64,000 bases of DNA, taken from the NCBI RefSeq assembly GCF_020216025.1, contig NZ_JAIWNC010000044.1:1-64000 (forward strand), in the 5' to 3' direction. This DNA is from Jidongwangia harbinensis. Lineage in GTDB: Bacteria; Actinomycetota; Actinomycetes; Mycobacteriales; Micromonosporaceae. The notes under the pieces were generated by a model. That model was given only the letters and a program-made list of their open reading frames with translations, had not been told where the DNA came from and did no database searches. This document shows positions 24,698 through 33,305 of this stretch, piece by piece. The translations under genes and the position numbers were made by a program. Positions within the stretch are counted from its first letter, which is position 1. Every line of letters starts with the position of its first letter.

Positions 24698-26809
24698 TCA
24701 GCGGGCGGTGGCCGCCCCGGCGCGCGAGCGCCAGAGCAACCAGATGAAGTAGGGGGTACCGATCAGCGCGGTCACCAGGCCGGCCGGCACCTGGGCCGGG
24801 GCGATCACGGTGCGGCCCAGCGTGTCGGCGAGGCTGACCAGCAGCGCGCCGAGCAGCAGGGACACCGGGATCACCCGGGTGTGCCGGGCGCCGACCAGGG
24901 CCCGGGCGGCGTGCGGCGCGACCAGCCCGACGAAGCCGATCACGCCGACCGCGGAGACCGCGGTGGAGGCGAGCAGCGCCGCGCCGCCGAGCGCGACCAG
25001 GCGGACCCGCTCCAGCCGGACGCCGAGGACCCGCGGGGTGTCCTCGTCCAGCGCCAGCAGGTCGAGTTCCCGGCGGGCGGCGACCACCACCGGGAGGAAC
25101 AGCAGCAGGGCCAGCGCCACCGGCAGCACCTGGGTGGCGGTCCGGCCGTAGGTGGAGCCGGACAGCCAGGTCAGGGCCTTGCCGGTGTTCCACGGATCGG
25201 ACGCGACGATGATGAAGGTGATCAGCGCGGTACAGCCCTGCCACACCCCGATGCCGATCAGCACCAGCCGGTCGGAGTCCAGCCCGCGGCGCCACGCCAG
25301 GCCGTAGACCAGGGCGAACGCCAGCATCGCGCCGATCCCGGCGACACCGGTGATGGCCCACACCGAGGCCAGCGGCACCAGCGTGATCAGCGTGACCGCG
25401 CCGACGCCGGCACCCGCGGTGATGCCCAGGATGCCGGGCTCGGCGAGCGCGTTGCGGCAGACCGCCTGCACGGTGGTGCCGGCCAGCGCGAGCGCCGCAC
25501 CGGCCAGCGCGGCCGCGGCGACGCGCGGATAGCGCTGGTCCAGCACGAAGGTGTACGCCGGCCCGGTGCGGCCCTGGATCCAGTTCAGGATGTCACCGGC
25601 CAGCACCCAGGTGTCCCCGGCGAGCATGCCCAGCACCACGGCCCCGGCGCCGGCGACCGCGCACACCGTCACCACCACCGCGTACGCCCGCGCGGACCGG
25701 ACCGGCGAGCGGGCACCGGGCGGGCGGCGGGTCGGCCCGGCGTCACGGTGCCGGCGGGCCAGCCAGATCAGGATGGTGGCGCCGAACAGCGTGGTGACCA
25801 CGCCGGTCGGTACGTCCACGCCGGCCTGGCCGCCCATCACCAGGCGCAGCAGCACGTCCGAGCCGAGCACCACGAGCACGCCGGCGATCCCGGACAGCGG
25901 GAGCAGGGCCCGGTGCCGGTGCAGTCCGGGCACCAGCGGACCGAGCAGCCGGACGATCACCGGCGCGCACAGGCCGACGAAGCCGACCGGGCCGGCCAGG
26001 GTGACGGCGGCGGCGGAGAGCACCACGGCGAGAAGGACCGCGAGCATCCGGGTACGGCGTACGTTGACGCCCAGCACCGACGCGGTGTCGTCGCCCAGGC
26101 CGAGGATGTCGAGCCGGCCGCCCAGTGCCATCAGCCCGGCCGCGGCCAGCACGATGACCGGGGCGAGCTGGGTGGCGGCGTGCAGGTCGCTCTGCACCAG
26201 CGAGCCGTTTCCCCAGGCGAACAGCCCGGTGGTGGCCGGTTCGAAGAGCAGCAGCAGGAGCGTGGTGAGCGAGCCGAGCGCCAGGGCGGTGGCGGAACCG
26301 GCCAGGATCAGCCGGGTGGTGCCGCTCCGGCCGCCGCCGGAGAGCGCCAGCACCAGGGCCGCGGCGATCAGCCCGCCGACGAACGCCAGGCCGCCGGCCG
26401 GCAGCACGGGGAGGGTGAGGCCGAACGCCGCCACGGCGACGATGGCCAGGTGGGCACCGGCGTTGACGGCGATCGTGTCCGGGGACGCCAGCGGGTTGCG
26501 GGCCAGCGACTGCAGTGCCGCACCGGCGAAGCCCAGCGCCACGCCGATCGCCAGCGCCGCCGCCAGCCGGGGCAGCCGGGACGCCACCAGGACGCGTACC
26601 GCCTCCTGGTCCTCTCCCCCGCCGATCAGCCGCAGCAGATCGATCGCGCCGACCGACGACGTGCCCTGGGTGAGGTGCACCGCGGCCAGCGCGACCAGCA
26701 GCGCCAGCCCGCCGGCGAACGCGGCGGCCAGCCGCGGCGGGGACGACCGCGGGGCCCGGGCCGGCGCACGCGCCGGCCCGGACTCCGCGGGTGCGGTCAC
26801 CTGGCTCAA
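24698..26809 (-). CDS. Double-length ferric-siderophore ABC permease (FhuB-like)
   Basis: The 703-residue protein is a tandem fusion of two FecCD permeases, each with about 10 membrane helices (roughly residues 30-350 and 375-695). Each half shows the conserved SRLPRLAAALAIGVALGFAGAALQ or QRYPRVAAAALAGAALALAGT segment and the GFVGL(C/V)AP motif that contacts the ATPase. The fusion makes the usual heterodimer from one chain, as in FhuB. The TTG at 26809 overlaps the binding-protein stop (TTGA); a GTG 12 bases further in is an alternative start. Confidence 0.92.
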   Translation of the reverse strand: MSQVTAPAESGPARAPARAPRSSPPRLAAAFAGGLALLVALAAVHLTQGTSSVGAIDLLRLIGGGEDQEAVRVLVASRLPRLAAALAIGVALGFAGAALQSLARNPLASPDTIAVNAGAHLAIVAVAAFGLTLPVLPAGGLAFVGGLIAAALVLALSGGGRSGTTRLILAGSATALALGSLTTLLLLLFEPATTGLFAWGNGSLVQSDLHAATQLAPVIVLAAAGLMALGGRLDILGLGDDTASVLGVNVRRTRMLAVLLAVVLSAAAVTLAGPVGFVGLCAPVIVRLLGPLVPGLHRHRALLPLSGIAGVLVVLGSDVLLRLVMGGQAGVDVPTGVVTTLFGATILIWLARRHRDAGPTRRPPGARSPVRSARAYAVVVTVCAVAGAGAVVLGMLAGDTWVLAGDILNWIQGRTGPAYTFVLDQRYPRVAAAALAGAALALAGTTVQAVCRNALAEPGILGITAGAGVGAVTLITLVPLASVWAITGVAGIGAMLAFALVYGLAWRRGLDSDRLVLIGIGVWQGCTALITFIIVASDPWNTGKALTWLSGSTYGRTATQVLPVALALLLFLPVVVAARRELDLLALDEDTPRVLGVRLERVRLVALGGAALLASTAVSAVGVIGFVGLVAPHAARALVGARHTRVIPVSLLLGALLVSLADTLGRTVIAPAQVPAGLVTALIGTPYFIWLLWRSRAGAATAR

Positions 26810-27795
26810 GCCGTGTACGCCTTGACCATCGCGTCGACGTACTGCTTGCCGGAGAGCGGGCCGCCGAAGGTCCAGATGCCGTCCGGCATCTTGTGCAGCT
26901 TCTGCTGCTGGACGAAGGGCAGCGACTTCCAGATCGCGTTGGACGCCAGCCCGTCGGCGAAGACGTCGACGCCGTCCGAGGCGTTGTAGAAGAAGCGGAC
27001 GTCCTGTGCCTTGAGGACGGTCATCCCCTCGACGTCGGTCTGGCCCAGGCCCCAGGCCGGGTCCGCCTCGCCGGTCCAGGCGTTCTTCAGCCCCAGCTGG
27101 GTGCCGATCTCGGAGACCTGCGAGCCCTTGCCGAACATCCGGATGGCGATCTTGCTGCCGTCCTTCCAGCCGTCGGCGAAGGCGAACTGCTGGCCCGCGG
27201 CACCGGCGTCGGCGATCGCCTTCTTGCCCGCCGCGAGCGCCGCGTCGAAGTCGGCGAGCAGGGCCTGCGCCTCGGTGGTCTTACCGACCGCGGTGGCGAT
27301 CATGGTGAGGTCGTTGCGCATCCGGCCCAGCTGGTCCTTCGCGTCGGCGCCCTTGGTGACCAGCACCGGCACGTACTTCTCGATCTGGGTGACCAGGGTC
27401 GAGCCGCGTTCCGCCTCCATCACCACGAGGTCCGGCTGCAGCGCCACGATGGAGTCCACGCTGGGCTCGCCCCGGGTGCCGACGTCCTTCACGCTGGCGT
27501 CCAGCTTCGCGGCGGTCACCCAGGTGCCGTACCCCTTGGGGTCGGCCGCGCCCACCGGCATGACACCGAGGCCGACCAGCATCTCGATCTCGGCCCACTC
27601 GAGGCCGACGACCCGGGTGGCCGGCGCCTTGAGGGACACCGTCTTGCCGCGGCTGTCCGTGACGCTGACCGGTCCGGCCGGTGCGGACGAGCCGCCGGCC
27701 GCGGCCGGCGTGGGGGTTTCTTCGGTGGTGCCACAGGCGCCGAGCAGCAGCGCGGCGGCCACGGCGACGACAGCGGTCAGAGGGGTACGGATCAT
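26806..27795 (-). CDS. Iron-siderophore ABC transporter substrate-binding lipoprotein
   Basis: The 329-residue protein has a lipoprotein signal with the lipobox LLLGACG (Cys about 21), a Pro/Ala/Ser-rich linker and a type III (FepB/FhuD-like) binding fold. VVGLEWAEIEMLVGLGVMPVGAAD and PSVDSIVALQPDLVVMEAE are diagnostic. It captures a ferric siderophore outside the membrane and passes it to the fused permease. The siderophore type is not readable. The ATG at 27795 has a GAAGAGA ribosome site. It lies 32 bases after the ATPase gene. Confidence 0.92.
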   Translation of the reverse strand: MIRTPLTAVVAVAAALLLGACGTTEETPTPAAAGGSSAPAGPVSVTDSRGKTVSLKAPATRVVGLEWAEIEMLVGLGVMPVGAADPKGYGTWVTAAKLDASVKDVGTRGEPSVDSIVALQPDLVVMEAERGSTLVTQIEKYVPVLVTKGADAKDQLGRMRNDLTMIATAVGKTTEAQALLADFDAALAAGKKAIADAGAAGQQFAFADGWKDGSKIAIRMFGKGSQVSEIGTQLGLKNAWTGEADPAWGLGQTDVEGMTVLKAQDVRFFYNASDGVDVFADGLASNAIWKSLPFVQQQKLHKMPDGIWTFGGPLSGKQYVDAMVKAYTA

Positions 27796-27827
27796 CGGTT
27801 TCTCTTCTGTTCGGGATGGTGAGGGGA

Positions 27828-28661
27828 TCAGGCGGGTACGCGCAGCGAGTGCCGTCCCACCGGACGCGTGGAGAGCTGCCCGGAGTCCGGGTCGAGGTGC
27901 ACGTCGATGCGGATGCCGTAGACGTCGCTCAGCGCCTCCGGCGTGAACACCCCGGCGGGTGCGCCGTGCGCGCGGACCCGCCCGCGTTGCAGCAGCACCA
28001 CGTCGTCGGCGACCGCGGCGGCCTGGTTGAGGTCGTGCAGCACCACACCGACCGCGACGGCGTGCTGGTCGGCCAGGTCGCGCATGAGGTCGAGGATCTC
28101 CACCTGGTAGCGGAGGTCGAGGAACGTGGTGGGCTCGTCGAGCAGCAGCACCCGGGTGTCCTGCGCCAGGCAGGTGGCCAGCCACACCCGCTGCAGCTCG
28201 CCGCCGGAGAGTTCGTCCACCGGCCGGGCGGCCATCGCGGTCACGCCGGTGACCTCCATGGCATGGGCGACGGCGCGCGGCCCGTCCGGGTCGTCGGCCC
28301 GCCACCGGCCGCGGTACGGGTGCCGGCCGTAGCCGACCACGTCGCCGACGCTGATCCCGGTCGGCGTCGGCCGGCTCTGCGCGAGCAGCGTGACGTGCCG
28401 GGCGAACTCCTTGGCGGACAGGGCCAGCGCGTCGGCGTCGCCGTGCAGCAGGACCCGGCCGCCGTCCACCGGGTGCAACCGGGCCAGCCCGCGCAGCAGC
28501 GTGGACTTGCCGCTGCCGTTGGGACCGACCAGGGCGGTCACCCGGCCGGGCCGCAACGTGATGCCGGCCGCGTGCACCACGGTCGATCCGTGGTAGCCCA
28601 GGGACAGCTCGACGCCGCGCAACCCCTGGTCACGCGCTTGATCATGAGCTTCACTCGCCAC
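27828..28661 (-). CDS. Iron-siderophore ABC transporter ATPase (FepC/FhuC-like)
   Basis: The 277-residue ATPase has Walker A GPNGSGKST, Q-loop LAQSRPTPTG, signature LSGGELQRVWLA, Walker B VLLLDEPTTFLDL and switch His in VLHDLNQA. Similarity is to the ATPases of ferric-siderophore importers. It is the first gene of the operon ATPase, binding protein, permease, reductase. The GTG at 28661 is only 6 bases from the iron box, so the transcript is probably leaderless or has a very short leader. Confidence 0.93.
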   Translation of the reverse strand: MASEAHDQARDQGLRGVELSLGYHGSTVVHAAGITLRPGRVTALVGPNGSGKSTLLRGLARLHPVDGGRVLLHGDADALALSAKEFARHVTLLAQSRPTPTGISVGDVVGYGRHPYRGRWRADDPDGPRAVAHAMEVTGVTAMAARPVDELSGGELQRVWLATCLAQDTRVLLLDEPTTFLDLRYQVEILDLMRDLADQHAVAVGVVLHDLNQAAAVADDVVLLQRGRVRAHGAPAGVFTPEALSDVYGIRIDVHLDPDSGQLSTRPVGRHSLRVPA

Positions 28662-28666
28662 GGGGG

Positions 28667-28685
28667 TTAGGTTAGCCTAAGCAAT
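28667..28685 (-). promoter_or_regulatory. Iron box (IdeR/DmdR-type operator)
   Basis: On the minus strand ATTGCTTAGGCTAACCTAA matches the 19-bp actinobacterial iron-box consensus TTAGGTTAGGCTAACCTAA at 16 positions. It covers a possible -10 (TAACCT, 7 bases before the GTG), so Fe-loaded IdeR/DmdR would block transcription of the siderophore uptake operon. The match is seen; the regulation follows from the known family. Confidence 0.85.
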
Positions 28686-28772
28686 GTCCTTGTCAACTTC
28701 GCGCCCACCGGCACCACCGGCCACACGCTCGCTGCATTGACGATCGTCGACGTGTTGGGAATACTCGGCCCC

Positions 28773-28786
28773 GAGTGTTAACGCTC
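28773..28786. promoter_or_regulatory. Palindrome GAGTGTTAACGCTC before the GH51 gene
   Basis: This 14-bp site is self-complementary except for one pair and is centred on GTTAAC, a hexamer that is rare in GC-rich DNA. It lies 25 bases before the chosen GH51 start, where a LacI-type repressor could act. GTTAACG also occurs twice in the bxl-like intergenic region (44166, 44182). Confidence 0.45.
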
Positions 28787-28810
28787 ACATCTCGGTCCGG
28801 GAGGCGTTCC

Positions 28811-31333
28811 TTGTCCCGACGCTGCGCCGCGTTCGCGGTCGCTCTGCTCCTGCCCGCCCTCGGCGCGGCACCGGCGCGGGCGGACGACCCCGGCTACGCC
28901 ATCACGGTCGCCCCGGCCGCCACCGGCCCGGCGCTCGACCGGTCCCTGTACGGGGTGTTCTACGAGGACATCAACGACGCCGCGGACGGCGGGCTCTACG
29001 CCGAACTGGTCCGCAACCGGTCCTTCGAGTTCCTGCCGGTGGACAACCCCGCGTACACCGGGCTGACCGGATGGACGCCGCGCGGCGAGGACGGCGGCGC
29101 GGGGGCCGCGTCCACCGTGGACGACGCCGCCCGGCTGAACGACCGGAACCGCACCTACCTGCGGCTGGACCTGACCGGCGCGGCCGGCGGCCGGTACGGC
29201 GTGACGAACGCCGGCTTCCACACCGGCGTCGCGCTGCGCAAGGGCGCCCGGTACGACTTCTCGGTCTGGGCCCGCACCGACGCCGCCGCCGGTACGCCGC
29301 TGTCGGTGACGCTGCACGACGACGCGGGCACCGCGCTCGCCGTCCCGCTGGGCGTCACCGTCCGGGGCGACACCTGGCACCGGTACACCGGCACGCTCAC
29401 CGCCACCGCCACCGCCCGCACCGACGCCGGCCGGCTCTCCGTGCTGGCCGGTGGCACCGGCACGGTACGGCTCGACATGGTCTCGCTGTTCCCCCGGGCC
29501 ACGTTCAAGGGCCGGGACAACGGGCTGCGCCGGGACCTGGCCGAGAAGATCGCCGCGCTGCGTCCCGGGTTCGTCCGCTTCCCCGGCGGCTGCCTGGTGA
29601 ACACCGGCAGCCACCATGCCTACGACGCCGCGTCGAACTTCCCGCGGGCCCGCTCGTACCAGTGGAAGGACACCGTCGGCCCGGTCGAGGAACGCGCCAC
29701 CAACGCCAACTTCTGGGGCTACAACCAGTCCTACGGCCTCGGCTACTACGAGTACTTCCAGTTCGCCGAGGACATCGGCGCGATGCCGCTGCCGGTGGTG
29801 CCGGCCCTGGTCACCGGCTGCGGGCAGAACCGCGCCACCGACGACCCCGCCCTGCTCCAACGGCACATCCAGGACACCCTGGACCTGGTCGAGTTCGCCA
29901 CCGGACCGGCCACCTCGACCTGGGGCGGTCTGCGCGCCCGGATGGGCCACCCGAAGCCGTTCCGCCTGACCCACCTCGCCGTGGGCAACGAGGAGAACCT
30001 GCCGGACGAGTACTTCGCCAACTTCCTCCGGTTCCGCGACGCGATCACGGCCAGATATCCGGGCCTCACGGTGATCGGCAACTCCGGGCCGGACGACCAG
30101 GGCGCCACGTTCGACCGGCTGTGGGCACACAACCGCGCCGCCGGGGTGGCGATGGTCGACGAGCACTACTACAACAGCCCGGCGTGGTTCCTCAGCCACA
30201 ACGACCGGTACGACTCGTACGACCGCACCGGTCCGAAGGTGTTCCTCGGCGAGTACGCGTCGCTGGACAACAAGCTGTTCAACTCGCTGGCCGAGGCCGC
30301 GTACCTGACCGGGCTGGAACGCAACGCCGACGTGGTCAAGATGGCGTCGTACGCGCCGCTGCTGGCGAACGTCGACAACGTCCAGTGGCGCCCCGACCTG
30401 ATCTGGTTCGACAACGACGAGTCCTGGGGCTCCACCAGCTACCAGGTGCAGAAGCTGTTCATGAACAACGTCGGCGACCGGGTGGTGCCGAGCACCGCCA
30501 CCGCGCCGGTGATCCCGCCGAAGCCGATCACCGGCGCGATCGGACTGTCCACCTGGGCCACCGCGGCCACGTACGACGACGTGCGGGTCACCGCGCCGGA
30601 CGGCACCGTGCTGTTCCGCGACGACTTCACCGGCGGCGCCGGGCAGTGGACGCCGGTGGAGAACCGCGGCTCCTGGTCGGTGGTCGACGGCGGGTACGTC
30701 CAGTCCGACACCGCCGCGCAGGACACCCTGGTGAAGGCCGGGAACATCACCGCCACCGACTACGACCTCACGCTCAAGGCCACCAAGAACGCCGGCGCCG
30801 AGGGCTTCCTGGTCGCGTTCGGCGTCCAGGAGTCCGGCGAGCTGTACTGGTGGAACCTGGGCGGCTGGAACAACACCCAGGGTGCCATCCAGAAGGGCGC
30901 CGGCGGCGGCAAGGAGATCGTGCTGGCCAAACCCAACACCATCAACACCGGTCAGACGTACGACATCAAGATCGAGGTACGCGGCCGCACGGTCAACCTG
31001 TACCTGGACGGCGAACTGTGGGGCACCTACACCGACGACCAGGTGACGACCCCGTTCGCCCAGGTGGTCACGCAGGACGACGCCACCGGTGACCTCATCG
31101 TCAAGGTGGTCAACGCCCAGGAGACCCCGGCCGTGACCACGGTGGACCTGGGCGGCCGGACGGTCGCCGGGCGCGCCACGATGACCGTGATCAGCGGCGA
31201 CCCGCAGGAGCAGAACACCCGCTCGGCCGAACCGATCCAACCGGTCACCAGCACCGTCACCGGCGTCTCGTCGCGGTTCACCCGCACGTTCCCGCCGTAC
31301 TCCGTCACGTTCCTGCGCATCCGGACCCGCTGA
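28811..31333 (+). CDS. Secreted GH51 alpha-L-arabinofuranosidase
   Basis: The 840-residue extracellular enzyme would release L-arabinose side chains from arabinoxylan or arabinan. After a signal peptide (about 1-25, ARA-DD) comes an N-terminal carbohydrate-binding-like domain, then the GH51 barrel with FVRFPGGCLVN, the acid/base Glu in LAVGNEENLP and the nucleophile Glu in VFLGEYASLD. A C-terminal region (about 590-750) resembles a concanavalin/LamG-type module (FRDDFTGGAGQWTP). The TTG at 28811 is preferred because GGGGAGG lies 6 bases upstream and it gives a clean signal peptide; the upstream GTG (28775) falls inside a palindromic operator candidate. Confidence 0.88.
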   Translation: MSRRCAAFAVALLLPALGAAPARADDPGYAITVAPAATGPALDRSLYGVFYEDINDAADGGLYAELVRNRSFEFLPVDNPAYTGLTGWTPRGEDGGAGAASTVDDAARLNDRNRTYLRLDLTGAAGGRYGVTNAGFHTGVALRKGARYDFSVWARTDAAAGTPLSVTLHDDAGTALAVPLGVTVRGDTWHRYTGTLTATATARTDAGRLSVLAGGTGTVRLDMVSLFPRATFKGRDNGLRRDLAEKIAALRPGFVRFPGGCLVNTGSHHAYDAASNFPRARSYQWKDTVGPVEERATNANFWGYNQSYGLGYYEYFQFAEDIGAMPLPVVPALVTGCGQNRATDDPALLQRHIQDTLDLVEFATGPATSTWGGLRARMGHPKPFRLTHLAVGNEENLPDEYFANFLRFRDAITARYPGLTVIGNSGPDDQGATFDRLWAHNRAAGVAMVDEHYYNSPAWFLSHNDRYDSYDRTGPKVFLGEYASLDNKLFNSLAEAAYLTGLERNADVVKMASYAPLLANVDNVQWRPDLIWFDNDESWGSTSYQVQKLFMNNVGDRVVPSTATAPVIPPKPITGAIGLSTWATAATYDDVRVTAPDGTVLFRDDFTGGAGQWTPVENRGSWSVVDGGYVQSDTAAQDTLVKAGNITATDYDLTLKATKNAGAEGFLVAFGVQESGELYWWNLGGWNNTQGAIQKGAGGGKEIVLAKPNTINTGQTYDIKIEVRGRTVNLYLDGELWGTYTDDQVTTPFAQVVTQDDATGDLIVKVVNAQETPAVTTVDLGGRTVAGRATMTVISGDPQEQNTRSAEPIQPVTSTVTGVSSRFTRTFPPYSVTFLRIRTR

Positions 31334-31345
31334 GAGGACCCTGCC

Positions 31346-32398
31346 ATGAGCCTTCCCATCGGCCGGCGCACGCTGCTGGCCGGCGGCCTCGCCGCCGCGG
31401 CCGCACCGCTCGCCGCCGTCCCGTCGCCCGCCCGCGCCGCCGCCGTCCCTCCGCTGATCACCCAGCGCGCCGACCCGTTCATCACCCCGCCGGTCGGCGG
31501 CATGTACTACTTCACCGGCTCGGTCCCCGAGTACGACCGGCTGGTGGTCCGCGGCGCACCCACCATCACCGGCCTCGGCACCGCCGCCGAATCGGTGATC
31601 TGGCGCCGCCCCACCTCCGGCCGGATGGGCGGCCACATCTGGGCGCCCGAACTGCACCGCATCGACGGCCGCTGGTACATCTACTTCGCCGCCGGCGACG
31701 CGGGCGAGGTGTTCCGGATCCGGATGTACGTCCTGGAGTCCCCGCACGCCGACCCGCGCGACCCGGCCGGCTGGACCCTGCGCGGCCAGATCGTCACCGA
31801 GTGGGACAGCTTCTCGCTCGACTCCACCACGTTCACCCACCGCGGCCGCCGGTACCTGGTGTGGGCGCAGAGCGAGCCGGAGATCGCGGTCAACTCCAGC
31901 CTGTACATCGCCGAGATGCGCAACGCCTGGACGCTGCGCACCAAGCCGGCCCGCATCGCCACCCCCACCCGCGACTGGGAGACCCGCGGCTACCGGGTGA
32001 ACGAGGGCCCGGCCGTGCTGATCCGCAACGGCCGGGTCTTCCTGGCCTTCTCGGCCAGCGCCACCGACGCCCGCTACTGCCTGGGCCTGCTGACCGCGGA
32101 CGCCGCCGCCGACCTGCTGAACCCGGCCTCCTGGGTGAAGACGCCCACCCCGGTGTTCACCACGAACGACCAGACCGGCCAGTACGGCCCCGGCCACAAC
32201 TCGTTCACCGTCGCCGAGGACGGCGTCACGGACGTGCTCGTCTACCACGCCCGCGACTACCGTGACATCGTCGGCGACCCGCTCTACGATCCGAACCGCC
32301 ACACCCGGGTCCAGCGGCTCGACTGGAACCCGGACGGCACACCGAACTTCGGCGTACCGCACGGCGGAGCCGGCCCGGTGACAGCCACCTCCCGCTGA
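31346..32398 (+). CDS. Secreted GH43 arabinan/arabinoside hydrolase
   Basis: This 350-residue, five-bladed beta-propeller glycosidase follows GH51 by 12 bases and is presumably co-transcribed. It has a twin-arginine-type signal (GRRTLLAGG, cleavage near residue 32). The GH43 catalytic carboxylates fit RADPFI (base), HIWAPELHRIDGRWYIYFAA and RVNEGPAVL (acid). Arabinofuranosidase or exo-arabinanase action on the same substrates as GH51 is likely. The ATG at 31346 has GAGAGGA upstream. Confidence 0.85.
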   Translation: MSLPIGRRTLLAGGLAAAAAPLAAVPSPARAAAVPPLITQRADPFITPPVGGMYYFTGSVPEYDRLVVRGAPTITGLGTAAESVIWRRPTSGRMGGHIWAPELHRIDGRWYIYFAAGDAGEVFRIRMYVLESPHADPRDPAGWTLRGQIVTEWDSFSLDSTTFTHRGRRYLVWAQSEPEIAVNSSLYIAEMRNAWTLRTKPARIATPTRDWETRGYRVNEGPAVLIRNGRVFLAFSASATDARYCLGLLTADAAADLLNPASWVKTPTPVFTTNDQTGQYGPGHNSFTVAEDGVTDVLVYHARDYRDIVGDPLYDPNRHTRVQRLDWNPDGTPNFGVPHGGAGPVTATSR

Positions 32399-32420
32399 CG
32401 CTGGTGGTTCAGTAGGGGGC

Positions 32421-33218
32421 GTGAGGAGGATCGGGATCGTCCGGATCGCGCTGGTCGCCGTCCTGGTCGCCGCGCTCGTGCTGGCCGCCGCCTGGCTCGG
32501 GCAGCGCCGCCTGATCTACTTCCCGGACCGCACCGCACCGGCCGCCGGCAGCCCGTTCCGGGACGTCACGCTGCGCACCGAGGACGATCTCGAACTCACC
32601 GCGTGGCTGCTCCGGCCCGCCCGCGACGACCGCGGAACCGCCGTCCTGGTCACCCCCGGCAATGCGGGCCACCGGGCGTACCGCGCGCCGCTCGCCACCG
32701 CGCTGGGCGACGCCGGGTTTACCGTGCTGCTGCTGGACTACCGCGGTTACGGCGGGAACCCCGGCTTCCCCACCGAGGACGGGCTGGCCCGGGATGCGCG
32801 CGCCGCCCGGGCGTACCTCGGTGGCCTGGGCTTCGGCGCCGACCGGCTCGTCTACTTCGGCGAGAGTCTGGGTGCCGCCGTCGCGGTCGGGCTGGCCGCC
32901 GAACACCCGCCGGCGGCGCTGGTGCTGCGGTCGCCGTTCACCGATCTGGCGGCGACCGGCCGGGCGCACTACCCCTGGCTGCCGGTGGGACTGCTGCTGC
33001 GGGACCGGTACCCGGTCGCGGACCGCCTGGCCCGGACCCCGGTGCCCACCACGGTCATCTACGGGACCGCGGACACCGTCGTCCCGCCGGCACAGAGCCG
33101 GTCCGTCGCGGAGCGCGCCGCCGGGCCGGTGCGCACGGTGGTCCTGCCCGGCGCGGACCACAACGACCCGTCCCTGACCCACGGCCCCGAGGTGATCGCC
33201 GCCGTCACCACCCGGTAG
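32421..33218 (+). CDS. Membrane-anchored alpha/beta hydrolase (BEM46/YfhR-like)
   Basis: The 265-residue protein has one N-terminal membrane helix (about 8-27), then LIYFPDRTAP, the landmark of the BEM46/ABHD13-like hydrolases. The nucleophile elbow is FGESLGAAV, and the acid and His appear in YGTADTVVPP and GADHNDP. The substrate is unknown; serine esterase or peptidase activity is likely. The GTG at 32421 follows a GGGGG with very short spacing. It lies 22 bases after GH43, possibly the same transcript. Confidence 0.8.
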   Translation: MRRIGIVRIALVAVLVAALVLAAAWLGQRRLIYFPDRTAPAAGSPFRDVTLRTEDDLELTAWLLRPARDDRGTAVLVTPGNAGHRAYRAPLATALGDAGFTVLLLDYRGYGGNPGFPTEDGLARDARAARAYLGGLGFGADRLVYFGESLGAAVAVGLAAEHPPAALVLRSPFTDLAATGRAHYPWLPVGLLLRDRYPVADRLARTPVPTTVIYGTADTVVPPAQSRSVAERAAGPVRTVVLPGADHNDPSLTHGPEVIAAVTTR

Positions 33219-33305
33219 TCCCCGATCGGCGCGGGGCAGGGCCCGGCCGGGCGAGGCGGGGCGGGACACTGGTGGGGACAGCACCTCACGGAACGGCGGT
33301 GGCTC

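Noticed and set aside
28778..32362. 1194-codon minus-strand frame opposite GH51/GH43
   Set aside because: Clear GH51 and GH43 catalytic motifs are on the plus strand; the opposite frame is compositionally a shadow.
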